From assembly GCF_018310535.1 (NCBI RefSeq), contig NZ_CP074102.1, positions 3,224,001 to 3,288,000 of the forward strand: 64,000 nt of DNA, given 5' to 3'. Shown piece after piece: positions 7,030 to 15,720 of this stretch (within the stretch, counting starts at the first letter, position 1; every line of letters begins with the position of its first letter). This DNA comes from Streptomyces mirabilis (lineage in GTDB: Bacteria; Actinomycetota; Actinomycetes; Streptomycetales; Streptomycetaceae). Position numbers and translations under genes: made by a program. Below the pieces are notes generated by a model. That model was not told where the DNA came from. It worked only from the letters and a program-made list of their open reading frames with translations, and searched no databases.

Positions 7030-8667
7030 TTATCGCAGCCGGAGCGCCTTCATCACCCTCAGGCTGCGGCTCATGAACTCCGCGTACTTCTCGTCGTCCA
7101 TGCCGAGCGAGGGGGCCATCGGCAGCAGTCGCTGCTGGGCGACGGTCTGCGCCTCGGTGTACTTGAGGATGCCCTCGGAGCCGTGTCGACGGCCGAGGCC
7201 GGAGTCCTTCATGCCGCCCATCGGCGACTGGACACTGCCGTACGCGGGCGCGTATCCCTCGTTGACGTTCACCGTGCCGGTGCGCAGCCGCGCCGCGACC
7301 GCGCGTCCGCGCCGCCCGTCCTTCGTCCAGACGGAGGAGTTGAGGCCGTACGACGTGGAGTTGGCGAGTTCGACGACCTCGTCGTCCGTCTTGAAGCGGT
7401 AGAGGGAGACGACGGGCCCGAAGGTCTCCTCGTTGCAGACGGCCATGGGGGCCTCCACGCCGTCGAGGATGGTGGGCTCGTAGAAGTAGGGGCCGATGTC
7501 GGGGCGGGCGACGCCACCGGCGACGACCTTCGCGCCCTTCGCGACCGCCTCGTCCACATGTCGGGTCACGGTCTCCAGCTGCCGCTCCCCCACCAGCGAG
7601 CCCATGTCCGCGCCGTAGGCGAGGGAGGTGCCGAGCCGCATGGCCTTGGTCCGGGCGGCGAAGCGCTCCGCGAACGCGTCGGCGATGGACTCGTGGACGT
7701 ACAACCGCTCGATGGAGATGCAGAGCTGACCGGCGGAGGAGAAGCAGGCGCGGACGGCGCCCGCGGCGGCCTTGTCGATGTCGGCATCCGCCAGGACCAC
7801 CATCGCGTTCTTGCCGCCGAGTTCGAGGGAGACGCCGACGAGCCGGGCGGCGGCGCCCTGGGCGACCTCGCGGCCGGTCCGGGTGGACCCGGTGAAGGAG
7901 ACGTAGTCGGCGTGCTTGACGACTTCCGGCCCGACGACCGGCCCGTCCCCGATGACGACCTGGAAGACCTCGGCGGGCAGCCCGGCCTCGATGAGCAGGT
8001 CACGCGCCCACAGGGCGGTGAGGCAGGTCTCGGTGTCCGGCTTCATCACCACCGCGTTGCCCGCGACGAAGGCCGGGAGCGCGTCGCCGACGGAGAGTTC
8101 GAGGGGGTAGTTCCAGGGCGCGATCTGGCCCACGACACCGCGCGGGTGACGCAGTTCGGTGACCTTGGTGAGGGTGGGCATGGCCCCGGCGTGCCGCTTG
8201 GGTCGGAGGTAGGCGGGAGCCTTCCTGCCGTAGTGGCGGGCGGCCACGACGACGGCCTGCACCTCTTCGTGCGCGTGCAGCCGGGCCTTGCCGGTCTCCA
8301 GCTGGATGAGGTCGAGCACCTCGGCCTGGCGGGCGAGCACCAGGTCGTGGAAGCGGAGCAGGACGGCGGCGCGCTGCCGTACGGGCGTGGCACCCCAGGC
8401 GATCTGCGCCTTACGGGCCCGCTCGAAGGCCTCCTGTACGTCCTCGGGGGTGGACTCGGGCAGGTCGGCCAGCTTCTCGCCGGTGAACGGGGTGTGGTTG
8501 GCGGTCCGTCCGGAGCCGACGACACCCTTGGTGAGCTGCGCGACCAGCTCGGGCGTGACCACGTCGGCGGCGGTGCGGGCGCCCACGGGAGCGGGGGCGA
8601 GAGGGTTGGTGCCGGTCTTTTCCGACTTGACCGTGCCGGTGATTTCCGAGGCCTGCGAGTCCGTCAT
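7030..8667 (-). CDS. gabD: Succinate-semialdehyde dehydrogenase, NADP-type
   Basis: A 545-residue aldehyde dehydrogenase superfamily member. Visible motifs are the cofactor and loop segment PWNYPLELSVGDALPAFVAG, KPDTET, the FTGSTRTGREV glycine motif, the general-base region LELGGKNAMVV and the catalytic Cys in SAGQLCISIERLYV. The sequence is closest in my memory to actinobacterial GabD2-type enzymes that oxidise succinic semialdehyde to succinate, but the substrate assignment is by family only. ATG 8667 starts a short Ser/Thr/Lys-rich extension of about 45 residues before the conserved fold. It is followed by the GMC oxidoreductase. Two perfect palindromes at 8741-8778 are candidate operators. 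Confidence 0.88.
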   Translation of the reverse strand: MTDSQASEITGTVKSEKTGTNPLAPAPVGARTAADVVTPELVAQLTKGVVGSGRTANHTPFTGEKLADLPESTPEDVQEAFERARKAQIAWGATPVRQRAAVLLRFHDLVLARQAEVLDLIQLETGKARLHAHEEVQAVVVAARHYGRKAPAYLRPKRHAGAMPTLTKVTELRHPRGVVGQIAPWNYPLELSVGDALPAFVAGNAVVMKPDTETCLTALWARDLLIEAGLPAEVFQVVIGDGPVVGPEVVKHADYVSFTGSTRTGREVAQGAAARLVGVSLELGGKNAMVVLADADIDKAAAGAVRACFSSAGQLCISIERLYVHESIADAFAERFAARTKAMRLGTSLAYGADMGSLVGERQLETVTRHVDEAVAKGAKVVAGGVARPDIGPYFYEPTILDGVEAPMAVCNEETFGPVVSLYRFKTDDEVVELANSTSYGLNSSVWTKDGRRGRAVAARLRTGTVNVNEGYAPAYGSVQSPMGGMKDSGLGRRHGSEGILKYTEAQTVAQQRLLPMAPSLGMDDEKYAEFMSRSLRVMKALRLR

Positions 8668-8740
8668 GAGGCGCAGCGTATGACGGAGCGGGGGCTTTGG
8701 GTACCCGTTGGTAACTCGCTTTCACCGACTGCACACACCG

Positions 8741-8778
8741 TGCCAGTGGGCACTGGCAGCGAATGCCCTGATCAGGGC
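8741..8778. promoter_or_regulatory. Two adjacent perfect palindromes upstream of gabD
   Basis: TGCCAGTG-GG-CACTGGCA at 8741-8758 (8-bp arms) is followed six bases later by the 14-bp palindrome GCCCTGATCAGGGC at 8765-8778. They lie 74-111 bp upstream of the gabD start. No recognised regulator site matches; they look like operator or terminator elements. Confidence 0.5.
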
Positions 8779-9213
8779 GTTGTTCGGGAGCTCAGCGCCG
8801 TCTTGCCGACGTCGAGGCGTGCGCGGGCGCTCGTGAACAGCGAGGTGCCCCGGCGGCGTGCGCAGCATCCGAGGCACCCTTTATGCCCCACTTATGTTCC
8901 GCCCGTGTCCAACGATTACCGCAAGGGAAATTTCCCAGGAAAATCCTCTTCTGCCGCACCGCCCTTTCCCCCACCAATTATCCAGAGCGCTGCTTTCGGG
9001 AGAAAGCGTGAGCGAATCGGTCATTCGAGAAGTGAGCTGAACCACACTCGGGGCCCTCGCTTCACTGAGCATTCATGTTGAACGCACCGACGACTCACGG
9101 TATGTTCACATCCCTGTCGGCACCTTCTCCCACATATATGGATCTTGCTTACGCGGTTTCCCAAGTGGCCAGCAAACGAGGGGCGTGCCCCGTCTTGCCA
9201 GGAGAACGTGACG
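8779..9213. other. Intergenic region between gabD and a glycosyltransferase
   Basis: The region is relatively AT-rich from about 8880 to 9160 and has no convincing gene. It holds a perfect 12-bp palindrome GGGAAATTTCCC (8925-8936) and presumably the promoter of the plus-strand glycosyltransferase. I could not assign a clear -35/-10 pair. Confidence 0.5.
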
Positions 9214-11208
9214 ATGGCTGTGCCCACTGTTTCGGTGATTGTCGCTGCTTATAACGCGATGCCCTACCTGACACGGTGCATTACGTCCGTCGCCGATCAG
9301 AGCATCGGGCAGGACAAACTGGAGATCATCGTCGTAAACGACGGCTCCACGGACGGCACGGCCGCCGAACTCGAGCGGCTGTCCGACACGTATCCGGCCC
9401 TGATGCGGGTGATCCATCAGGAGAACTCCGGTGGCCCCTCCGCCCCGCGCAACCGCGGACTCGACCACGCGCGGGGACAGTTCGTTTTCTTCCTCGACGC
9501 CGATGACTACCTGGGGCCGGAGGCCCTGGAGCGCATGGTGGCGATGGCCGAGGAGAACGGCACGGATGTCGTCCTCGGCAAGATGGTCGGTGTGGGCGGA
9601 CGCGGCGCGCCCACCTCCATGTTCCGGCGCGACCAGCCGAAGACCGACGTCTTCTCCTCACGGGTCTACTGGACCCTGAACCCGATGAAGCTGTTCCGCC
9701 GCGAGCTCCTGGAACGGCACCACCTCCGCTTCCCGACCGATCTCAAGATCGGCGAGGACCAGATGTTCGTCGGCCCGGCGTATCTGCACGCCTCGGGGAT
9801 CTCCGTGCTGGCCTCGTACGACTGCCTGTACTGGGTGCAGCGGGACGACGACGGCAACATCACCCTGCAGACCGGGGGCTCCGAGCCCCGGCTGCGCTTC
9901 CTGCCGCGCATCGTCGACGTGATCCTGGAGAACGTCCCGGCCGGCCCGGGCCGCGACCACCTCGCGCACCGGCATCTGACCGTCGAGGTGCAGCAGCTCC
10001 TCGGTCATGTGGCGCGCGAACCCCGCGAGCTGCAGCAGAAGCAGCTGGACCGGCTGGCCGACGCGATCGCACCGCTGTGGCACGAGGGGCTGAACGAGCA
10101 GCTCTCGGCGATGGCCCGGCTCCGGCTCCACCTCGTACGGCACCGGATGCTCGACGAGGTGCTCGAACTGACCAGGTTCGAGAAGCAGCTGGCCAAGAGC
10201 GCGGCCGCCACCCCCGTACTGGTCGACGGCGGCCGGGCCTACGCCCGCTACCCCTTCCTCCGCGACCCCGCCCGCTCCGTCCCGGACAGCTGCTACGACG
10301 TCACCGACCAGCTCGGCCTGCGCCACCAGGTCACCCGCGCCGAACTGCACGGCACCACTCTCCACCTGGCCGGGTACGGGTACCTCCACCGCGTCGCCAC
10401 CGAGGACGTCACCACCGACCTCGTCCTGCGCGAGCGCGACAGCGGGACGGAGTACCGGCTCCCCGTCAAGCACACCGCCACTCCGGGGCTCGGCGCGCAC
10501 GAGGACGAGGGGGCGTACACCTACGAAGAGGCCGGATTCGAGACGACCGTCGACATCGACACCGCCGCGGGCGGCGCACCGCTCGGCGACGGGCTGTGGG
10601 ACATCTCCCTGGCCGTCGGCGCCCAGGGCCTGTCGCGTGAGGTGCGGATCGGCAGCAAGCGGGCCCTGGACGTCTCCGGCACGGCGGACACCCGTGTCGT
10701 GGACACCACCCGCGGCGTGCGCGCCGTCACCCTCTACACCACCAAGCCGCACGGCAACTTCACGCTCGACCTGGGCGAGAAGAAGAACCGGGTCCTGCCG
10801 CACCTCAAGTTCGGGGAGTCCCGCTGGAACGCCAGCAACCCCACCGAACTGCTGATCACCGGCCGCTGGACCCTCGGTGCCTACCCGGACAGCCCGCTGA
10901 CCCTGGCCCTCAGCAACGACAGTGGCGCCACCGCGGCCTTCCCCGTCGCACGCACCGCCCACGCCGACACCTTCACCGCCCGCGTGCCGGTCTCCGATCT
11001 CGCCGCCGGCGTCTGGACCGGCGAACTTCGACTCTCCGGTTGGTCCTTCGCCCTGCCGAAGATCCCGAAGGACCTGGAAGCGAGCAAGTGGCGCCGCCGG
11101 GGTCTGCCCTGGTACGCGAAGTCGGCTTCCGGCTCCGGCGGGCGCTTCGCCCTGCTGGTCACGAAGACCGACCTGGTCAAGGCAGTCGCGGGCAAGCTGA
11201 AGGCGTGA
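9214..11208 (+). CDS. Family 2 glycosyltransferase with C-terminal beta-rich region
   Basis: A 664-residue protein. The first 300 residues are a GT-A fold: VSVIVAAYNAMPYLTRC, VVNDGSTDGT, NSGGPSAPRNRGLDHARG, the metal-binding FFLDADDYL and LKIGEDQMFVGPAYL. This matches the glycosyltransferases that decorate or build teichoic acid-type polymers. The C-terminal half (about 330-664) is a beta-rich, Asp/Thr-rich region of the sort used for membrane or polymer binding. ATG 9214 is chosen because AGGAGA lies nine bases upstream; an upstream ATG at 9145 has no ribosome site. No signal peptide. It is followed by a lipoprotein with its own promoter. Substrate unknown. Confidence 0.85.
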   Translation: MAVPTVSVIVAAYNAMPYLTRCITSVADQSIGQDKLEIIVVNDGSTDGTAAELERLSDTYPALMRVIHQENSGGPSAPRNRGLDHARGQFVFFLDADDYLGPEALERMVAMAEENGTDVVLGKMVGVGGRGAPTSMFRRDQPKTDVFSSRVYWTLNPMKLFRRELLERHHLRFPTDLKIGEDQMFVGPAYLHASGISVLASYDCLYWVQRDDDGNITLQTGGSEPRLRFLPRIVDVILENVPAGPGRDHLAHRHLTVEVQQLLGHVAREPRELQQKQLDRLADAIAPLWHEGLNEQLSAMARLRLHLVRHRMLDEVLELTRFEKQLAKSAAATPVLVDGGRAYARYPFLRDPARSVPDSCYDVTDQLGLRHQVTRAELHGTTLHLAGYGYLHRVATEDVTTDLVLRERDSGTEYRLPVKHTATPGLGAHEDEGAYTYEEAGFETTVDIDTAAGGAPLGDGLWDISLAVGAQGLSREVRIGSKRALDVSGTADTRVVDTTRGVRAVTLYTTKPHGNFTLDLGEKKNRVLPHLKFGESRWNASNPTELLITGRWTLGAYPDSPLTLALSNDSGATAAFPVARTAHADTFTARVPVSDLAAGVWTGELRLSGWSFALPKIPKDLEASKWRRRGLPWYAKSASGSGGRFALLVTKTDLVKAVAGKLKA

Positions 11209-11239
11209 CCGCCATCACCTCGGGCGGCGCTTTACCAAC

Positions 11240-11269
11240 TTGACGTTTCCTTGACCTTTACCACATAGT
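11240..11269 (+). promoter_or_regulatory. Promoter of the lipoprotein gene
   Basis: TTGACG at 11240-11245 and CATAGT at 11264-11269 have an 18-nt spacer in an AT-rich patch. The predicted start near 11276 gives a leader of about 77 nt that contains a hairpin. Confidence 0.5.
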
Positions 11270-11295
11270 CCTTTCACCTCATGTACACGGCAGGT

Positions 11296-11322
11296 ACCGG
11301 CCGCGCCTCAGGCGCGGCCGGT
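11296..11322 (+). terminator. 12-bp hairpin in the lipoprotein 5' leader
   Basis: ACCGGCCGCGCC (11296-11307) pairs perfectly with 11311-11322 around a 3-nt loop. It lies 87 bp after the glycosyltransferase stop and 30 bp before the lipoprotein start. It could terminate the first gene or shape the second's leader; no T tract follows. Confidence 0.5.
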
Positions 11323-11352
11323 CGTGTCCGCGCACCGAAGGACTTCCTCAGA

Positions 11353-12195
11353 ATGAAGAGATCCGCGCTGTCGCGCCCCGGCGTCGCAGTGGTCGCGTCG
11401 ACGCTCGCGCTCGCCCTGGCCACGGGCTGTTCCGACTCCGGTTCGGATTCCGGCTCCGGCTCCGGTGGCAAGGCGACGGGCGGCAAGGGGGCGGCGGCCG
11501 CGGTCAAGGCCCTGAGCGACGCCGAGTTGAAGAAGCTGATCGTCGGCAAGGGCGACCTCGCCGGATACCGCTTCGCGGCGGCCGACCAGTCCGAGCGGTT
11601 CGCCTCCTCCAAGGAGGAGATCACCGTCGTCGACGAGAAGTGCGCGCCGCTCGCCTATGTCCTCACCGGCTTCGCGCCGGGCGACTCGACCGCGTACGTC
11701 AACACCATGGCCAAGCCGGTGGAGGCCAAGCCCAGCGCGTCCTCCACCAAGAGCATGGAGGACATGACGGAGAAGGAGCTCGACGAGGCGCTGAACTCGA
11801 TCACCGACACCCTCGGCGGGACAGTCACCATTGTCTCGCTCTCCTCGTACGAGGGCGACGGCGCCCAGAAGGTCATGTCCTCCGTCTCCGACGCGGTCAA
11901 GGGCTGCGCGGGCGGGTTCAAGGCGACGTCGAAGGGCGCGAAGGACGACCCCCAGAAGTTCACCAAGGTCGAGGCGGAGAAGGCCTCGGGCAGCGGCGAC
12001 GAGTCGGTCGCCTTCGCCGTGACCGGCGAAGCGGACGGTGACAAGATCGTCGTACACGCCGAGGCGGTGCGTCATGGCGGCACGGTGGCCACGTACTACT
12101 CGCTGAACCTGGCCGCGTTCCTCGCCGACGGGAAGCCCAAGGAGTACGGCATCCCGGCCGACCTCATCAAGGCCCAGGCCGCCAAGCTCGCCTGA
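11353..12195 (+). CDS. Secreted lipoprotein of unknown function
   Basis: A 280-residue lipoprotein. The signal peptide MKRSALSRPGVAVVASTLAL is followed by the lipobox LATGCS (Cys about residue 26) and a Gly/Ser linker. A mature domain with alternating Lys/Asp/Glu surface residues includes LSDAELKKLIVGKGDLAGY and SSYEGDGAQKVMSSVSDAVKGC. I do not recognise the family beyond DUF-type actinobacterial lipoproteins. ATG 11353 gives a proper signal peptide; an ATG at 11281 would add unlikely residues. It is convergent with the first kinase gene, only 15 bp between stops, so it may act near that kinase cluster, but this is only positional. Confidence 0.82.
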   Translation: MKRSALSRPGVAVVASTLALALATGCSDSGSDSGSGSGGKATGGKGAAAAVKALSDAELKKLIVGKGDLAGYRFAAADQSERFASSKEEITVVDEKCAPLAYVLTGFAPGDSTAYVNTMAKPVEAKPSASSTKSMEDMTEKELDEALNSITDTLGGTVTIVSLSSYEGDGAQKVMSSVSDAVKGCAGGFKATSKGAKDDPQKFTKVEAEKASGSGDESVAFAVTGEADGDKIVVHAEAVRHGGTVATYYSLNLAAFLADGKPKEYGIPADLIKAQAAKLA

Positions 12196-12210
12196 GCCCT
12201 CGCCAGTCCC

Positions 12211-13830
12211 TTACAGCCGGTCGACGTCCAGGTTCGCGATCGCCGTCCTGGCGACTTCACGGCCGCGTGCCGTGAAGTCGCCCTTGCCCGGATAGCTGAT
12301 CGTGAACTTGTACATGTCGCCCTTGGACGACTTGTAGTAGAAGATCTTCACCTCGCGCGGGCGCGGGTTCTGGCTGTCGGTGGTCGTGTAGACGACGGTG
12401 TTCTCGGCGGCCTGCCTGCCGTGGTACTTCGCGTTCTCCGGGGCTGTCCGCGGGGCCTCGGGCATGCTCAGCTCGTACGCGCCGCTGCCCTTGAAGTCGT
12501 CGTTGTCGGCGTACATCTCGGCGGCCGAGGAGTCCTTGATCCGGTGGCTCGTGTCCTCGGACTTCTTGATCAGGGTCAGGCCGATCCAGATGCTGCCGCT
12601 CCAGTCGGTGTACGTGACCCAGTGCCCCTTGTCCGACGTCCGGTCCGGCGTCGATCTCTGGTAGCCCGCGGGCGCCGCCAGTGTCGCGGCGACGTCCGTC
12701 TCGTGGTGCTTCTTCCAGCCGTCGGGCAGCGGCCCCGCGAACGGGTTCGCGAACACCAGGTACGCCGCCACCGCCGCCGCGACGACCACCGCGCCGAGGC
12801 CGATGAACAGGGGCGTGCGGCGCACGCGCAGACCCTGGCCGCCCGGACCCGCGATCTGCACCACCTGCGTCGGCTCCGGGGCGGGTGGCGCGGCGGCCTC
12901 CTCCAGCATCCGTCGGACCCGGTCCGCGCCGGGGCGGCGGGACGGCTCCTTGTCCAGCAGCCCGTTGATGGCCTCCGCCAGCGGACCCCGCGCCGAAGCG
13001 GGCGCCGCCGGCGTGGAGTTGAGGACCGACTGGAGCGTCGCGGGCGTGTTGCTGCGACGGAAGGGCGACACGCCCTCCGTGGCCGCGTACAGAACGACAC
13101 CGAGCGACCAGAGGTCGGAGGCCGGGCCCGGACGCTGGCCCAGCACCCGCTCCGGCGCGATGTACTCCGGCGACCCGACGAAGCCACCGGTGGCCGTCAG
13201 ATTCGTCTCGCCCTCGATCTGCGCGATGCCGAAGTCGGTGAGGACGACCCGGCCGTGCGGGCCGAGCAGCACGTTGTCGGGCTTGACGTCCCGGTGCAGG
13301 ATGCCCGCCGCGTGTGCGGCCTCCAGCGCGCCGAGCACCTCCAGACCGATACGCGCCGCCTCACGCACCCCGAGCGTGCCCTCCTGGAGGGCTGCGCCCA
13401 GCGAACGGCCCCGCACCAGCTCCATGACGATCCAGGGCTGTCCGTCCACGACCGCGACGTCGTGGACGTTCACCACCGCCGGGTGATCGAGCCGGGCCGC
13501 GGCGCGCGCCTCGCGACGCATCCGCTCGAAGACATTGGCGCGTTCACGCTCGGGAAGGTGGTCCGGGACGCGCGGCTCCTTGACGGCGACCTCACGGTCC
13601 ACCGTCTCGTCCTTGGCCCGCCAGACCGTCCCCATCCCACCGTGACCGAGCTTGCCGAGCAGCCGGTAGCGGCCCGCGACGAGCCGCCCGGTGCCGGGGT
13701 CGGGATCGGGCGCGGGCACCGGATCGGGCGCGGACTCGACCGTCGGCTCCGGGGCGACCCGGGTCGGCGGTTGCAGAACGAAACTCGTCGGCTCGTCGGA
13801 CCCGTAAGGGACTCCCCCGTTGTTCCTCAT
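12211..13830 (-). CDS. Receptor Ser/Thr protein kinase 1 (Hanks type, active)
   Basis: A 539-residue membrane kinase. The kinase domain (about 54-310) has the glycine loop GKLGHGGMGTVW, VAVKE (Lys84), HRDVKPDN (Asp181), TDFGIAQ, APE and DLWSLG, all intact. A short linker leads to one membrane helix (about 341-361). The extracellular domain of about 175 residues opens with LPDGWKKHHETDVAATLAAP and ends in a region like those of the four neighbouring kinases. ATG 13830 is chosen (MRNNGGVPYG); upstream codons look non-coding. It is the last of five kinase genes in the same direction. From memory this corresponds to the SCO4775-4779 group, some members of which phosphorylate spore-wall proteins. 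Substrates here are unknown. Confidence 0.92.
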   Translation of the reverse strand: MRNNGGVPYGSDEPTSFVLQPPTRVAPEPTVESAPDPVPAPDPDPGTGRLVAGRYRLLGKLGHGGMGTVWRAKDETVDREVAVKEPRVPDHLPERERANVFERMRREARAAARLDHPAVVNVHDVAVVDGQPWIVMELVRGRSLGAALQEGTLGVREAARIGLEVLGALEAAHAAGILHRDVKPDNVLLGPHGRVVLTDFGIAQIEGETNLTATGGFVGSPEYIAPERVLGQRPGPASDLWSLGVVLYAATEGVSPFRRSNTPATLQSVLNSTPAAPASARGPLAEAINGLLDKEPSRRPGADRVRRMLEEAAAPPAPEPTQVVQIAGPGGQGLRVRRTPLFIGLGAVVVAAAVAAYLVFANPFAGPLPDGWKKHHETDVAATLAAPAGYQRSTPDRTSDKGHWVTYTDWSGSIWIGLTLIKKSEDTSHRIKDSSAAEMYADNDDFKGSGAYELSMPEAPRTAPENAKYHGRQAAENTVVYTTTDSQNPRPREVKIFYYKSSKGDMYKFTISYPGKGDFTARGREVARTAIANLDVDRL

Positions 13831-13933
13831 GGGTCCATCCCTATCGCGGCACGCTCTCCGGCATCCAGACCCGTCGCGCACCGGTCACAGACCCGTGACG
13901 CGGACCATCCCTTATCTCCCGTTTATCTGCCGT

Positions 13934-15622
13934 CTACGAGGCCACGAAGGTGTCCAACGCCACGTCGAAGTACTCCTTCGCCTCCGTCACCTTGCCGACC
14001 GGCGCCGACACCCACACGTCGTACATCCGGCCGCCTTCCTCCCAGCAGAGGTCGTACGTGTGCCGCGCGCCCTCCGCCTTGGTGAAGCCGTTCCAGGTGA
14101 ACTCCCAGAGCGCGGCGGGCTGTCCGTCGTGCGTGGTCGAGGTGACGGTGCCGTCGTGGTAGCCCGGGTTCGTGGACGGCCCGTCGGCGTCGGCGCGCCG
14201 CATCACCGCGAGCGGGCCGCCCGCCTCGGGGTCGGTCGCCTTGATGCCGAGGCGGAAGGTCTGGCCCGGCGACAGGTAGAAGATCCGCTCGCCCTCCGGA
14301 TCGCGTGTGAAGCCGTCCGGCACGGCGAGCGAGAACCCGTCCGGGTCATGGACCGTCCGGTAGCCCGAGGGCGCCGTGCCGGAGGCGGCGGTCGGCTTCT
14401 GCTGCCGGGTGACGGTGACCGTCGGGGCGGGGCTCGGTGAGGCCGAAGACCCCGGAGCTGCGGACGCGCTCGGGGAGTGCGACGCGCTCACGGACGTGCC
14501 CGGCGCCGAACTGGCGGACGGAGTCGACGTACCGCCTCCACCGCCTCCGTCGTGGTTCACCAGCAGCACCGCCGACACACCGGCCCCGGCCACGGCGGCG
14601 ACCAGCGCCGCGACGACGAGCATGGTCCGCGCCGACCGCTTCGGGGCACGGCCGGGCGCGGCGGCAGGAGGAGGAACCGGCGGAGGGGAGGAGTGCGTGG
14701 CCTGTTGGGCGGGCGATTTCCGCTTCGGTACGTCCCGTTGCGTGGGCGTGTAGCCGGCCGACGCGGCCCTCGGCGTACGGCCCGTCTCCAGGAACGCCTT
14801 GAGCAGCCGCTCCGCCTCCAACGCGTCGAGCCGCCGCTCCGGATCGCGCTCCAGCAGCCCCCGTACGACGGGCAGCAGGGGTGCGGCCTGCGCGGGCGGG
14901 CGGATCTCGTCCATGACGACGGCGTGCAGGATGCCGCCCAACGAGTCACGGCGAAAGGGCGATTCGCCGCTCAGGACCGTGCAGAGCAGCGCGCCGAGCG
15001 ACCACAGATCGGACTCGGGACCGGTCCTGACCCCGGACATCCGCTCGGGCGCGGTGTATTCGGGCGAGCCGACGAACGACCCGCTCTCGGTGAGGGTCGT
15101 GGCGCCCGCGACCTGGGCGATGCCGAAGTCGGTGAGCACGACACGGTCGGTGCCCGCCTCCATCAGGACGTTGGCGGGCTTGAGGTCACGGTGCAGGACA
15201 CCCGCGTCGTGCGCGCGGCGCAGCGCGCCGAGGAGGGCGAGGCCGATCCGGGCGGCCTCGCGCGCGTCGACAGGACCGTCGGCGGAGATCCGTTCGGCGA
15301 GCGAGCCGCCGTCGATCAGCTCCATGACGATGTAGGGCCGTTCGTCCTCCTCGACCACGTCGTGCACGACGATGATGTGCGGGTGGTGCAGCTGGGCGAC
15401 CGCGCGGGCCTCGCGCAGGGTGCGGTCGCGCTGCGTCCGGGCCTCGTCGTCGGAGAGCGAGTCGTCGAGGGCGAGCTCCTTCACCGCGACCTGCCGGGCG
15501 AGCAGCTGGTCGGTGGCGCGCCAGACGACGCCCATGCCGCCCCGGCCGATCCTGGCCTCCAGCCGGTAACGGCCGCCGATCACACGGACGTTCTCCCCCT
15601 CGGTCCCCATACGCCCCATCAT
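13934..15622 (-). CDS. Receptor Ser/Thr protein kinase 2 (Hanks type, active)
   Basis: A 562-residue membrane kinase. The kinase domain begins almost at the N-terminus: IGRGGMGVVW, VAVKEL (Lys48), HRDLKPAN (Asp146), TDFGIAQ, APE, DLWSLG. A Pro/Ser juxtamembrane stretch precedes the membrane helix (about 333-355). Then come a Gly/Ser/Thr/Ala linker and an ectodomain from about 416, which has HDPDGFSLAVPDGF and WEFTWNGF segments that parallel the other kinases. ATG 15622 and ATG 15619 are adjacent; ATG 15610 (MGTEGEN) is an equally possible start. By position it would be the PkaI-equivalent of S. coelicolor, as I remember that cluster; I cannot verify this. Confidence 0.92.
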   Translation of the reverse strand: MMGRMGTEGENVRVIGGRYRLEARIGRGGMGVVWRATDQLLARQVAVKELALDDSLSDDEARTQRDRTLREARAVAQLHHPHIIVVHDVVEEDERPYIVMELIDGGSLAERISADGPVDAREAARIGLALLGALRRAHDAGVLHRDLKPANVLMEAGTDRVVLTDFGIAQVAGATTLTESGSFVGSPEYTAPERMSGVRTGPESDLWSLGALLCTVLSGESPFRRDSLGGILHAVVMDEIRPPAQAAPLLPVVRGLLERDPERRLDALEAERLLKAFLETGRTPRAASAGYTPTQRDVPKRKSPAQQATHSSPPPVPPPAAAPGRAPKRSARTMLVVAALVAAVAGAGVSAVLLVNHDGGGGGGTSTPSASSAPGTSVSASHSPSASAAPGSSASPSPAPTVTVTRQQKPTAASGTAPSGYRTVHDPDGFSLAVPDGFTRDPEGERIFYLSPGQTFRLGIKATDPEAGGPLAVMRRADADGPSTNPGYHDGTVTSTTHDGQPAALWEFTWNGFTKAEGARHTYDLCWEEGGRMYDVWVSAPVGKVTEAKEYFDVALDTFVAS

Positions 15623-15720
15623 GCCGCACCGGACGGACGCGCTCCGGGCACCGGACCGCGCGATGGCTGTTATCCGGCCTTGTCAGACCGGTTGCGGCCA
15701 GTTCGTGTCCGTCCGGCCCG

